This document shows, piece by piece, positions 56,396 to 64,000 of a stretch of DNA of 64,000 nucleotides (the first letter of the stretch is position 1; every line of letters begins with the position of its first letter). The notes under the pieces were generated by a model, which was not told the DNA's origin, did no database searches, and saw only the letters and a program-made list of their open reading frames with translations. The DNA is taken from assembly GCF_009760405.1 (NCBI RefSeq), contig NZ_WRPP01000001.1:434001-498000 (forward strand), given 5' to 3'. A program made the translations under genes and the position numbers. The stretch is from Nocardia terrae (GTDB lineage Bacteria > Actinomycetota > Actinomycetes > Mycobacteriales > Mycobacteriaceae).

Positions 56396-56787
56396 TGCGG
56401 ATCTACATAACCAGCGTGTTCGTCGACGATCAGCAGAAAGCGCTCGACTTCTACACCGACGTCCTCGGTTTCACGAAGAAGCACGACGTGCCGCTGGGCG
56501 AGGCCCGCTGGCTCACCGTCGTCTCCCCCGAAGACCCCGAGGGCACCGAACTGCTCCTCGAACCCAGCGGCCACCCCGTCGTAGGCCCCTACAAGGCCGG
56601 CCTCGTCGCCTCCGGCATCCCGGCCGCCTCCTTCCAGGTGGGCGACGTCCGCTCCGAATACGACCGCCTCACCGCCCGAGGCGTCAAATTCACCCAGGAC
56701 CCCACCCCCGCCGGCCCGGTCACCACCGCCGTCTTCGACGACACCTGCGGCAACCTCATCCAAATAGTCACCCCACCCGACCTCTGA
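56395..56787 (+). CDS. VOC-family protein (glyoxalase/bleomycin-resistance type)
   Basis: This 130-residue single VOC domain begins MRIYITSVFVDDQQKALDFYTDVLGFTKKHDVPLG, continues with ARWLTVVSPEDPEGTELLLEPS and ends FDDTCGNLIQIVTPPDL. The last strand gives the usual Glu/Gln-type metal position, here Q. The close homologues that I know are annotated only as VOC family; substrate unknown. The ATG at 56395 lacks a ribosome-binding site but has a TATACA box placed for a leaderless mRNA. It is divergent from the flavodoxin. Confidence 0.85.
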   Translation: MRIYITSVFVDDQQKALDFYTDVLGFTKKHDVPLGEARWLTVVSPEDPEGTELLLEPSGHPVVGPYKAGLVASGIPAASFQVGDVRSEYDRLTARGVKFTQDPTPAGPVTTAVFDDTCGNLIQIVTPPDL

Positions 56788-57019
56788 CCTCGGCCCGGGC
56801 GACACCGGGACCGTGCACGGCCGGTACGTCGACGGCCCGGTCCGCGGGGACGGGGACCGAGGAGCCCGTGCCGACCGCGTTCATTCGCGTCACCGTGCCC
56901 GATGATCCGGCCTCGTCGGCTGTTCCGTTCGCCGCGGTCGTCTACTGCCACGGGTCGTTCGGGGCGAAGAATCTCGTGGCTGACCGAAATCCCGCTGGTT
57001 GAGGGGATCGGGAGGCAGA

Positions 57020-57946
57020 ATGCCGGGCATGCGGACATTTGCCCGAGTGTTGCACGCTGTCGTCGCCGGTGCGCTGGTGGTGGCGGTCGGCCACGGCGTC
57101 GCGGCCGCCGCCCCGGTCGCGACCGCGCCCCACGGCCAATTGCCTTGGCTGACTTCCGAACCGGAGGGAGTGCAGGCTCCGGGGGCGGCGCTGGCGGACG
57201 GCATCGCCGGCACCATGCTGTGGTCGCGCGAGGCGAACACCCCGGTCCCGATCGCCAGCATCGCCAAGGTGATGACGGCGCTGGTCGTGATCACCTCCGG
57301 GGACCTCGAGCGGCCCGTCACGGTCCCGGCGGAAGCCATCGCCTACTGCGTGCGGTTCGACGGCAGCACCGCGGGACTGTCCGCGGGCGAAGCGATGAGC
57401 ACGCGCGAGATGCTCTACGCGATGATGTTGCCCTCGGGTTGCGACGCTGCCTACACCCTCGCCGACGCCTACGGGCCCGGCGTGGACGGCTTCATCGGCA
57501 GGATGAACGACACCGCCCATCTGATGGGCCTGGGCGCGACACAGTTCACCGATCCCAGCGGATTGCCCACGCCCGACGACTATTCCACCTACTCCACCCC
57601 GGCCGACTTGGTCGCCCTCGGTCTGCGCGCCATGAGCCTGCCCGCGTTCCGGGAGGTCGCGGGCGCGCAGAGCTATCACCTGCCCGCCGGTCCGGCCCAT
57701 CGCGATCACGTCTGGCGCACCACGAATCAGTTGCTGCGCGACTACCCGGGCACCATCGGCATTAAGACCGGTTCCACCGACGCCGCCGGGTCGTGCCTGC
57801 TCTTCGAAACGGTCCGGGCGGGAATCCCGGTGATCGGCGTGGTGCTGCACAGCGGCCCGTGGAGCGGTGCCGCCGCGCGTGACGACGCCCGGCGCATGCT
57901 GGACTGGGCTTACAACCCCATTCTCGCCGCGCTTCCCATCCACTAG
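57020..57946 (+). CDS. D-alanyl-D-alanine carboxypeptidase (peptidase S11)
   Basis: This 308-residue penicillin-binding protein has a signal peptide (MRTFARVLHAVVAGALVVAVGHGVAAAAP). The catalytic S-x2-K is in PIASIAKVMTALV. The second motif reads PSGCDAAYTLADAYG, where the position usually Asn is Cys, as I recall in several actinobacterial members. K-T-G is in TIGIKTGSTDAAGSC. It trims the terminal D-Ala of peptidoglycan stem peptides. There is no C-terminal amphipathic anchor or transmembrane helix, so it is probably held by the N-terminus or released. ATG 57020 follows GGGAGG. Confidence 0.9.
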   Translation: MPGMRTFARVLHAVVAGALVVAVGHGVAAAAPVATAPHGQLPWLTSEPEGVQAPGAALADGIAGTMLWSREANTPVPIASIAKVMTALVVITSGDLERPVTVPAEAIAYCVRFDGSTAGLSAGEAMSTREMLYAMMLPSGCDAAYTLADAYGPGVDGFIGRMNDTAHLMGLGATQFTDPSGLPTPDDYSTYSTPADLVALGLRAMSLPAFREVAGAQSYHLPAGPAHRDHVWRTTNQLLRDYPGTIGIKTGSTDAAGSCLLFETVRAGIPVIGVVLHSGPWSGAAARDDARRMLDWAYNPILAALPIH

Positions 57947-57968
57947 CGCCGACCCACCGCAGAAGACC

Positions 57969-58008
57969 TGATCGGCGGCGGTCACTGGGCCGTGACCGCC
58001 GCCGATCA
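57969..58008. terminator. Bidirectional terminator
   Basis: TGATCGGCGGCGGTCAC and its perfect complement form a 17-bp stem with a six-base loop between the converging carboxypeptidase and MFS genes. Confidence 0.8.
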
Positions 58009-58036
58009 TGCTGTCGGAGAGCCTGTTTCGGTGATA

Positions 58037-59461
58037 TCAGCGCGCCGCCTTGGCCGCCAGGCTCGCGGCCACCAGCACGGTGATGCCCTCGGCGAGCGCG
58101 GTGGCGCCGACCGCGTGGGCGGCGGACAGGGCGGTGCTGCCCGCGATGGTGAGAAAGACCGTGCCGAAGCTCGCCACTCCGATGACGACTCCCAACTGGA
58201 CGCAGGTGACGAGAATGCCGCTGGCGTCCGCGGCCAGGGCGAGCGGAATCTTGCTGGTAGCGCGGGCCATCAGCGGGCTGAAGGCGAGCCCGTAGCCGAC
58301 ACCCATGACGGCGAAGACGGTCAGCGCGGCGAGGCCGATATCGGCACCGCCGCGCATCTGCAGGCCCATGACGATGGTCATGGCGGCGGCGAGGACCAGG
58401 CCGAGCGGGATCATGGCGGCGTGGAAACGCGCTGGGATGCGGGTCCAATTCAGGCTCACCAGGCCGAAAGTCACGCCATTGGGCAGGAACAGCAGACCGG
58501 CGTGCAGCGCGCTGTAGCCCAGGGTGGACTGCAGGTGGATGGTGAGGACGAAGATCCAGCCGCCGAAGGTGCACATCACCAGGAACAGGGTGGCGGCGGT
58601 GAGCACCAGGCCCGGCGCGCGCAGCACGCGGTCGGCGAAGAGGGGTTCGCCGCCGCGACGGTGCACCCACCGTTCCACCAGGGCGAAGCCCGCGAATCCA
58701 ATGGCGGACGCGCCCAGCACGATCCGGGTCCACAGCGGCCAATCCTGTTCGTGGCCCAGCACCAGCGGCACCACCAGCGCCAGCACCGAGGCGGTGAGCA
58801 CGGCCAGCCCGGGCAGGTCGAGCCTGCGGTCGGCCCGGGTGGTGACGGCGGGCAGGACGCGGGGCGCGACGGCCAACAGGATCAGCCCGATCGGAACGTT
58901 CACGAGAAAGACTCCGCGCCAACCAGTTCCGGCGATATCGCTGCTCACGATGACGCCGCCCGCGATCTGTCCGACCACCATGCCGCCGGAGATGACGGCC
59001 GCGTAGGCCGAAAGCGCCCGGGCCCGTGTGGTTCCCGTGAAGGTCCGCTGGATCAGCGTCATGACCTGCGGAACCATGGCGGCCGAGCCGATGCCCTGCA
59101 GGAATCGAAAGGCGATGAGGGAGCCCGTGTTCGTGGCCAGACCGCAGGCGAGGGAGGCGGCGGTGAACACCGCCAGCCCGGTGACGAACATGGTGCGCTG
59201 CCCGAATCGGTCGCCCAGCCGAGCGCCGGTGACCAGCAGCACCGCGTAGGCGATGACATAGCCGGAGACGATCAGCTGCAGCCCGGAACCGGTGGCGTGC
59301 AGGGAGGTTCGGATCGAGGGAATCGCGACATTGACGATGGAGGCGTCCAGCACCGCCATGAACTGGCCGAGCAGGATGACGGCCAGCACGGCGAGCGGCC
59401 GCCGGATGGTGACCGGGGCGGGAGCCGCCACGGGTGGGGACTGGGTGGTGCTCTGTGTCAT
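58037..59461 (-). CDS. MFS multidrug exporter, DHA2 (14-TM) type
   Basis: This 474-residue protein has 13-14 hydrophobic helices. Helix 1 carries LGQFMAVLDASIVNVAIPSI, the D-A-(S/T)-IVN-x-ALP-type motif of the DHA2 drug:H+ antiporters. The loop after helix 2 reads GARLGDRFGQRTMF. Motif C is AAVISGGMVVGQIAGGVIV. It probably exports toxic organic compounds using the proton gradient. It is divergent from an HTH/MmyB-type regulator at 59563; repeated TACCGGT sequences in the shared promoter suggest direct control by that protein. Confidence 0.9.
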   Translation of the reverse strand: MTQSTTQSPPVAAPAPVTIRRPLAVLAVILLGQFMAVLDASIVNVAIPSIRTSLHATGSGLQLIVSGYVIAYAVLLVTGARLGDRFGQRTMFVTGLAVFTAASLACGLATNTGSLIAFRFLQGIGSAAMVPQVMTLIQRTFTGTTRARALSAYAAVISGGMVVGQIAGGVIVSSDIAGTGWRGVFLVNVPIGLILLAVAPRVLPAVTTRADRRLDLPGLAVLTASVLALVVPLVLGHEQDWPLWTRIVLGASAIGFAGFALVERWVHRRGGEPLFADRVLRAPGLVLTAATLFLVMCTFGGWIFVLTIHLQSTLGYSALHAGLLFLPNGVTFGLVSLNWTRIPARFHAAMIPLGLVLAAAMTIVMGLQMRGGADIGLAALTVFAVMGVGYGLAFSPLMARATSKIPLALAADASGILVTCVQLGVVIGVASFGTVFLTIAGSTALSAAHAVGATALAEGITVLVAASLAAKAAR

Positions 59462-59514
59462 GAGATGAGGGTGCGGCGGTGCCCGGGCAGGGAACAGGAG
59501 CCTGCTTATACGGG

Positions 59515-59538
59515 TACCGGTACCACCTGGATACCGGT
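59515..59538. promoter_or_regulatory. Paired TACCGGT sites between exporter and regulator
   Basis: TACCGGT occurs at 59515-59521 and 59532-59538, 17 bases apart, each with the self-complementary core ACCGGT; the first is embedded in GGTACCGGTACC. These are likely operators for the divergent HTH regulator. Confidence 0.5.
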
Positions 59539-59562
59539 GGCGGGAACCGGCACCATGGAGGG

Positions 59563-60594
59563 ATGGTGTCCGGAGGGGATGGCTGCGGCCCGCTGATCGA
59601 CGCGGTGACCAGTGCGGCCGCGCGCAACGGGAATTCGCGGGCGGTGCGCAAGGTGCGCCGGGAGGAATTGTCGACGTTTCTGAAGTCGCGGCGGGCGCGG
59701 ATCGCGCCCGGCGACGTCGGCCTGCCCGTGGGCACCCGCCGCCGCACCCCCGGGCTGCGGCGCGAGGAGGTGGCGCAGCTGGCCGGGGTGGGCATCACCT
59801 GGTACACCTGGCTCGAGCAGGGCCGCGATATCAATTGCAGCGTCCAGGTTCTGGACGCCATCGCGCGGGCGCTGTGCCTGGACGGCGCCGAGCACGCGCA
59901 CCTGTACCGGTTGGCGGATGTCCCGACCGCGCCGAACCCGATGTTCGAGGAGCCGGTGCACGAGGAGGTGCAGATCATCCTCGACCACATGCATCCGCTG
60001 CCCGCCGCCCTGTTCAACGCCAAATACGATGTGCTGGCCCACAATGCCGCCTACTCCGCCCTGTATCCGATGTTCATGAGCGGCTCGCGCAATGTGCTGC
60101 GCAAGGTCTTCCTGGCCGACGAATGCTGCACCCCCTACCCGTCGCATTCGGAGCCCGATCATCTGGCCCGCATGGTCGGCTACCTGCGATCGGCGTACGC
60201 GCGCAATCTCGGTGACCCCGAATGGGTCGCCTTCATCGACGACATGGTCGCCCGGAGCCCGCATTTCGCGGAACTGTGGGCCCGCAACGATGTCGCCCTC
60301 CCGCTCGGCCGCACCCGCATCGTCCGCAACCTCGCCATCGGCGAACTCGAGATGTACATGACCAGCATGTCCCTGCCGTCCATCGCCGGTGCCTGGATGC
60401 AGGTCTGGACCCCGTCGGATACCGAAGCCTGGGACAAACTCCACCTCCTGCTGTCCATGACCACCGACGAACGCCGCCGCCCCTGGGCCGAGCACGTCGA
60501 ACAGGTTCATGGTCGGGAACTGCGGGAGTGGGCTGGCACGCCGATTCACGTCCGCGATACGGGCTCGTCTTCGGCACCCCTTGCGGCGGGATGA
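59563..60594 (+). CDS. HTH regulator with MmyB-like ligand-binding domain
   Basis: This 343-residue protein has an XRE-type helix-turn-helix at about 35-105 (LSTFLKSRRARIAPGDVGLPVGTRRRTPGLRREEVAQLAGVGITWYTWLEQGRD). The C-terminal MmyB-like PAS/lipid-binding domain follows (HPLPAALFNAKYDVLAHNAAYSALYP and the GELEMYMTSMSLP region). MmyB regulators are linked to antibiotic and exporter control in actinobacteria and to fatty-acid sensing. ATG 59563 is immediately after GGAGGG. The gene diverges from a DHA2 exporter, its probable target. Confidence 0.9.
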   Translation: MVSGGDGCGPLIDAVTSAAARNGNSRAVRKVRREELSTFLKSRRARIAPGDVGLPVGTRRRTPGLRREEVAQLAGVGITWYTWLEQGRDINCSVQVLDAIARALCLDGAEHAHLYRLADVPTAPNPMFEEPVHEEVQIILDHMHPLPAALFNAKYDVLAHNAAYSALYPMFMSGSRNVLRKVFLADECCTPYPSHSEPDHLARMVGYLRSAYARNLGDPEWVAFIDDMVARSPHFAELWARNDVALPLGRTRIVRNLAIGELEMYMTSMSLPSIAGAWMQVWTPSDTEAWDKLHLLLSMTTDERRRPWAEHVEQVHGRELREWAGTPIHVRDTGSSSAPLAAG

Positions 60595-60614
60595 CCCGAG
60601 AACCGCTCATGCGT

Positions 60615-60810
60615 CCCGGCGCGCCTAGATAAAGAGACAAAACACCCCGACGGATTCCGACCAGGGCGGGTTTTCAAGATCAACATGCAAATTGGCACAG
60701 TATTTGTCGTATTTGCCGTACCTAGTTGCATGTTGATCTTGAAAACCGACGGGTACCGGGGGAGTGGATTTCTGGGGAAGGGGTTTGTCTCTTTTTCTAG
60801 GCACGCCGGG
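60615..60810. repeat. Near-palindromic 196-bp element, MITE-like
   Basis: The outer arms 60615-60641 and 60784-60810 are inverted repeats matching at 25 of 27 positions. They contain the string AAAGAGACAAA. The inner arms 60669-60690 and 60726-60747 match perfectly over 22 bp around a 35-base loop. There is no coding frame. The structure resembles a miniature inverted-repeat element or a gene for a long hairpin RNA, lying between the HTH gene and the next MFS gene. Confidence 0.75.
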
Positions 60811-60880
60811 GCAGACGAGCGGTACTGAATCATCGCTCCGGGAGGGTGCCGACCCACCCACCATGAGCCAGTCGATCCAC

Positions 60881-60893
60881 TACTCTGCGCTGC
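60881..60893 (+). promoter_or_regulatory. Possible leaderless promoter of the second MFS gene
   Basis: TACTCT lies seven bases before the ATG at 60894 with no ribosome-binding site, an arrangement typical of leaderless actinobacterial mRNA. Confidence 0.35.
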
Positions 60894-62243
60894 ATGACCG
60901 AGAGCTCGGGGCAAGTCGATGCGGGCCATGCGAGTGTCGGGCAGGCGACCGGCCGAGCCCCGGTTCTCGCCTGGGGGTTCTGGGATTGGGCGGGGGCCTC
61001 TTTCAATGCGGTGATTCTGACCTTCGTGTTCTCGGTGTATCTGACCGACAAGGTGGGGAAGGGGCTGCCGGGCGGGATTTCGCCGAGCGCTTGGCTGGGG
61101 TGGGCGTTGGGGGCGGCCGGGCTGGTGGTGGCTTTGACCGCGCCGGTGGCGGGGCAGTGGTTCGATGCCACCGCGCGACGGAAGCTTTCGCTCGGCATCC
61201 TGACGTCGGTGACGGTGCTGTTGATGGCAGCCATGTTCTTCGTCCGGGAGGACCATCGTTACCTGTGGCTGGGACTGGTGCTGCTGGCCGTGGGGTCGAC
61301 GTCGTTCGAGCTGTCGCATGTGCCGTACTTCGCCATGCTGCGGCAGGTGTCCACGCCCGCCACGGTCGGCAGGATCTCCGGATTCGGCTGGTCCATGGGG
61401 TATTTCGGCGGGATCCTGCTGCTGTTGATCTGCTATGTCGGGTTCATCGCCGGCAAGGGGGATTACCGGGGTCTGCTCGGGGTGCCGATCGACGACGGCT
61501 TGAACATCCGGCTGGTCGCGGTGCTGGCGGCGGTGTGGTTCGCCGGGTTCGCGGTGCCGCTGTTCCTCTACGTTCCCGAAGTTCCGCGCACCGACGCCGA
61601 TCCCGGTGCGGCGGTAGGGGCCAGGTCCTTCCTGGCCTCGTACCGGGTGCTCTGGCGCGATGTGCGGGAGCTGTGGCGGGTGGATCGGCGCACCGTGGGT
61701 TTCCTGCTGGCCAGCGCGATCTTCCGGGACGGGCTGGCCGGGGTGTTCACCTTCGGCGCGATCCTGGCCGTGCGGGTGTACGGCATCGCCGACTCCGACG
61801 TGCTGCTGTTCGGAATCGCCGCGAATGTGGTTGCGGCGCTGGGTGCTCTGGTGGGCGGCCGATTCGACGACCGTGTCGGACCGAAGGCGGTGATCGTGAC
61901 CGCGCTGACCGGGATGATCCTCGCCGGGGCCTTCCTGCTGGTGCTCTCCGGCCCGCTCATGTTCTGGCTCTTCGGCCTGATCCTGACCGTATTCGTCGGT
62001 CCCGCACAGGCTTCGGCGCGCTCGTTCCTGGCCCGGCTGGCCCCGCCGGGCCGCGAGGGGCAGATGTTCGGGCTCTACGCCACCACGGGTCGGGCCGTAT
62101 CATTCCTCGCCCCAACCCTTTTCGGCTTCTTCGTGTGGGCGTTCAACGCGGAGCGCGCGGGAATCGTGGGCCTGCTGCTGGTCCTGATCGTCGGCCTGAT
62201 GCTGCTCCTGCCGGTCCGCGGAGATGACCTGCGCGGCAGATGA
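60894..62243 (+). CDS. MFS transporter, UMF1/Atg22-like
   Basis: This 449-residue protein has about 12 hydrophobic helices. It begins with a soluble tail and then LAWGFWDWAGASFNAVILTFVFSVYLTD, the 'WDWAxSxF' start of the UMF1 (Atg22-like) major facilitators. Later segments include FELSHVPYFAML, GRISGFGWSMGYFGGILLLL and LARLAPPGREGQMFGLYATTGRAVSFLAP, again typical of that family. These proteins are thought to export amino acids or other solutes, but the bacterial substrates are mostly unknown. It converges with the TetR gene two bases beyond its stop. Confidence 0.87.
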   Translation: MTESSGQVDAGHASVGQATGRAPVLAWGFWDWAGASFNAVILTFVFSVYLTDKVGKGLPGGISPSAWLGWALGAAGLVVALTAPVAGQWFDATARRKLSLGILTSVTVLLMAAMFFVREDHRYLWLGLVLLAVGSTSFELSHVPYFAMLRQVSTPATVGRISGFGWSMGYFGGILLLLICYVGFIAGKGDYRGLLGVPIDDGLNIRLVAVLAAVWFAGFAVPLFLYVPEVPRTDADPGAAVGARSFLASYRVLWRDVRELWRVDRRTVGFLLASAIFRDGLAGVFTFGAILAVRVYGIADSDVLLFGIAANVVAALGALVGGRFDDRVGPKAVIVTALTGMILAGAFLLVLSGPLMFWLFGLILTVFVGPAQASARSFLARLAPPGREGQMFGLYATTGRAVSFLAPTLFGFFVWAFNAERAGIVGLLLVLIVGLMLLLPVRGDDLRGR

Positions 62244-62245
62244 AT

Positions 62246-62854
62246 TCAGGGTCGCCAGGCTCCCATGCCGAGCGCGATGAGTCGAACCTGGAGAACAGCC
62301 CGCTCGACCACGCGCCCGCTCTCCCGGGCTTCGGCCATCAGATAGTCGGCGATCCGGTCCGCGACCGTCGAGACGATGAGGTCGGCGGCCAGCTCCAGGT
62401 CATCGGGTGACCACGCGTCCAGCGCCCGCACCCGGGACAGGTCGACCACCAATTCCCGCTCGATGAGCTGCATTTCGACCGCGATGGCCCCGCGCAGCGC
62501 CGCCGACCCGCCGTGGCGTTCGCGAATCAGGAATCCCCACAGGTCGCGTTTGCCGTCGACCTGTTCGAAGACGAAGCGCACGGTTTCGGCCAGGGTGGAA
62601 TTCGGCGTGCGCCGCATTTCCCGTAGCGCCAAGCGCAATTGACGCACACCCGCCTCGACCAGGGTGGTGCCGAGTTCGTCGAGCGAGGTGAAGTGCCGGT
62701 AGAAAGCGGTCGGCACGATCCCGGCCGACCGTGCGATCTCACGCAGCGACAGCGCCGCGAAGCCGCGGTCGGCGGCCAGTGCGAGGGTGCCGTCGAGCAG
62801 CGCGGAGCGGGTGCGCTCCTTGCGCTCGACTCGGGTAGCTGCCTGCTCGCTCAT
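62246..62854 (-). CDS. TetR-family regulator next to the desaturase reductase
   Basis: This 202-residue protein has the TetR HTH: KERTRSALLDGTLALAADRGFAALSLREIARSAGIVPTAFYRHFTSLDELG. The helical ligand domain ends IALGMGAWRP. M at 62854 (MSEQAATRVERK) is chosen; 62866 and 62893 are in-frame alternatives. It is divergent from a reductase of acyl-CoA desaturation. Two dyads lie between them, so it probably represses that operon in response to acyl-CoA or a fatty acid, which is an inference. Confidence 0.88.
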   Translation of the reverse strand: MSEQAATRVERKERTRSALLDGTLALAADRGFAALSLREIARSAGIVPTAFYRHFTSLDELGTTLVEAGVRQLRLALREMRRTPNSTLAETVRFVFEQVDGKRDLWGFLIRERHGGSAALRGAIAVEMQLIERELVVDLSRVRALDAWSPDDLELAADLIVSTVADRIADYLMAEARESGRVVERAVLQVRLIALGMGAWRP

Positions 62855-62900
62855 CTCGATCACCATACATGCGTTCACATTCGTTCCATTCACAAGATGT

Positions 62901-62915
62901 CGTGTGGGTCACACG
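62901..62915. promoter_or_regulatory. Dyad near the TetR start
   Basis: CGTGTG-ggt-CACACG is a perfect 6-3-6 inverted repeat about 50 bases upstream of the tetR start, likely in its promoter. Confidence 0.45.
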
Positions 62916-62960
62916 AACTGCCGGTTGAACTGGGGCCGCTTCACCCGGCACACTATCTCA

Positions 62961-62976
62961 GTGTACAGATGTGCAC
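62961..62976. promoter_or_regulatory. Dyad upstream of the reductase
   Basis: GTGTACAGATGTGCAC fits the palindrome GTGnACAnnTGTnCAC and ends 19 bases before the reductase ATG, a position suited to a TetR repressor. Confidence 0.55.
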
Positions 62977-62995
62977 CGAAAACCAGGAGGCTCGC

Positions 62996-64000
62996 ATGGT
63001 CGGACTCATCGACCTGGTGCAGAAGACAATGACCACCCCGCATCCGCTGGACCGCTACCTGGAGCTCGTCCGGCCCACACTGGTCCAGCGCTCGATGCGC
63101 GCGGAGATCACCCACGTGCGGCGCAGCGCGGTCGGGTCGGTCACCTTGACGCTCAAGCCCGGTCGTCAGTGGTCCGGGCACGTGGCGGGGCAATACATCC
63201 AGATCGGTGTGGTGATCGACGGCGTTCGCCACACCCGCTGCTATTCCCCGGTCAACGCGGACGGCCGCCGCGACCGGCACATCGAACTCACCATCAAGGC
63301 GCACCCGCACGGCCTGGTCTCGAACTACCTGCACGAGAACGCGATTCCCGGCATGGTGGTGGACCTCGAGCCCGCGGCGGGCGTGTTCCACCTGCCGCCG
63401 CACCGGCCCGACGAGATCGTGCTGATCAGCGGCGGCAGCGGCATCACGCCGGTGCTGTCCATGCTGCGCACCCTGGCCAACGAGGGCTACCGGGGGCGCA
63501 TCCTGTTCCTGCATTACAACCGTTCTCCGGAATGGGTGCCGCATCGCCAGGAGCTCGAGGCGATCGCCATGCAGCACGGCAATGTCCGGGTCGAGTTCCG
63601 CTACCCGGAGACCCAGCGCGACGCCAATTTCGGCTACGACGAGCTGGAGAACCTCGCGCCCTGGTTCGCGTCGGCGCAGACCTACCTGTGCGGCCCGCCC
63701 GGCCTGATGGCCGCGGTGCGCAAGGTCTACGAGGCCGAGCAGCTGGGCGATCGCCTGCACAGCGAGGAGTTCACCCTAGCCACCACCGTCATCGACCCGG
63801 CCGACGCCGAGGGCAAGGTCACCTTCTCCGGCAGCGGCGTGGTCGCCGAGAACACCGGTGAAACCCTGCTCGACCAGGCCGAATCCGCGGGCCTGAGCCC
63901 GCAGCACGGTTGCCGCATGGGTATCTGCTTCACCTGCACGGCCGTCAAGCGCAGCGGCTGCACCCGCAATCTGCGCACCGGGGAGCTCGACAGCGACCCC
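62996..64000 (+). CDS. Flavin/[2Fe-2S] reductase of acyl-CoA desaturase (Rv3230c-like), truncated at the right edge
   Basis: 335 codons are present. The FAD-binding part has the R-x-Y-S type motif in RHTRCYSPVN, the NAD(P) domain has ISGGSGITPVLSML and TYLCGPPGLMAAV, and a C-terminal ferredoxin domain has cysteines in CRMGICFTC. The arrangement matches Rv3230c, the electron donor that pairs with the DesA3 stearoyl-CoA 9-desaturase. The last ferredoxin cysteine and the stop lie outside the window. CAGGAGG precedes ATG 62996. The desaturase itself would be expected just beyond the right edge. Confidence 0.9.
   Translation, partial: MVGLIDLVQKTMTTPHPLDRYLELVRPTLVQRSMRAEITHVRRSAVGSVTLTLKPGRQWSGHVAGQYIQIGVVIDGVRHTRCYSPVNADGRRDRHIELTIKAHPHGLVSNYLHENAIPGMVVDLEPAAGVFHLPPHRPDEIVLISGGSGITPVLSMLRTLANEGYRGRILFLHYNRSPEWVPHRQELEAIAMQHGNVRVEFRYPETQRDANFGYDELENLAPWFASAQTYLCGPPGLMAAVRKVYEAEQLGDRLHSEEFTLATTVIDPADAEGKVTFSGSGVVAENTGETLLDQAESAGLSPQHGCRMGICFTCTAVKRSGCTRNLRTGELDSDP

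Noticed and set aside
57020..57946. Loss of the Asn in the second active-site motif of the carboxypeptidase
   Set aside because: The SGCDAA form seems, from memory, common in actinobacterial S11 peptidases, so it is not treated as a defect.

Overview
The window is high-GC actinobacterial DNA, most likely from a mycolic-acid-containing Mycobacteriales genus such as Nocardia. Three observations support this. First, orn, a DUF853 ATPase and a cmrA-type mycolate reductase cluster as in the Mycobacterium tuberculosis Rv2509-Rv2511 region. Second, fadH is paired with a PadR regulator as in Rv1175c-Rv1176c. Third, the right edge carries a reductase resembling Rv3230c, the electron donor of the DesA3 acyl-CoA desaturase. 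DUF397/helix-turn-helix pairs and a stand-alone NRPS also fit Nocardia. The genus is an inference; no rRNA or other species marker is present.

Left chromosomal arm (1-17.2 kb): the N-terminal end of a SARP regulator; a PLP-dependent threonine-dehydratase-like enzyme; a three-gene envelope operon in which two SGNH hydrolase paralogues flank an integral-membrane GT39-type glycosyltransferase; a 2,054-residue A-T-C-A-T-R nonribosomal peptide synthetase; a DUF397/HTH pair; an alpha/beta hydrolase lacking its nucleophile and histidine; a small secreted protein; an AI-2E-family permease; and a divergent merR/hsp20 heat-shock pair with a CIRCE operator and further nested dyads.

Integrated element (17,199-45,090): about 27.9 kb inserted into the 3' end of a tRNA-His(GTG) gene. 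It is bounded by a 37-bp perfect direct repeat of the tRNA 3' end and carries a tyrosine integrase beside the tRNA, two duplicated excisionase-like HTH genes and a 1,637-residue MobF relaxase-helicase. No type IV secretion or FtsK-type transfer ATPase was seen, so it looks like a mobilizable element. Its base composition is visibly less GC-rich than the flanks. Its cargo resembles a defence island: an unknown protein followed by an HTH protein and a SecB-like chaperone (a possible toxin-antitoxin-chaperone operon), an orphan 380-residue protein, a zinc-ribbon-repeat PD-(D/E)XK nuclease, an SF1 helicase, a ShosTA-like phosphoribosyltransferase/DprA pair, an overlapping pair of membrane-associated proteins, an AlbA_2 (Schlafen-type) protein, an endonuclease-VII-like HNH protein, and an HTH-TPR regulator coupled to a SLOG-like protein.

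Right chromosomal arm (45-64 kb): tRNA-His, orn, DUF853 ATPase, a diaminopimelate-decarboxylase-like gene, cmrA, secreted proteins (one apparently starting at CTG), a padR-fadH-VOC operon with a clear palindromic operator, a lipoprotein, a flavodoxin, a VOC protein, a D-alanyl-D-alanine carboxypeptidase, a DHA2-type MFS exporter divergent from an HTH regulator, a 196-bp near-palindromic MITE-like element, a second MFS protein, and a TetR regulator divergent from the truncated desaturase reductase. Coordinates of starts were chosen by reading frame, ribosome-binding site and family N-termini; nothing here was checked against databases.
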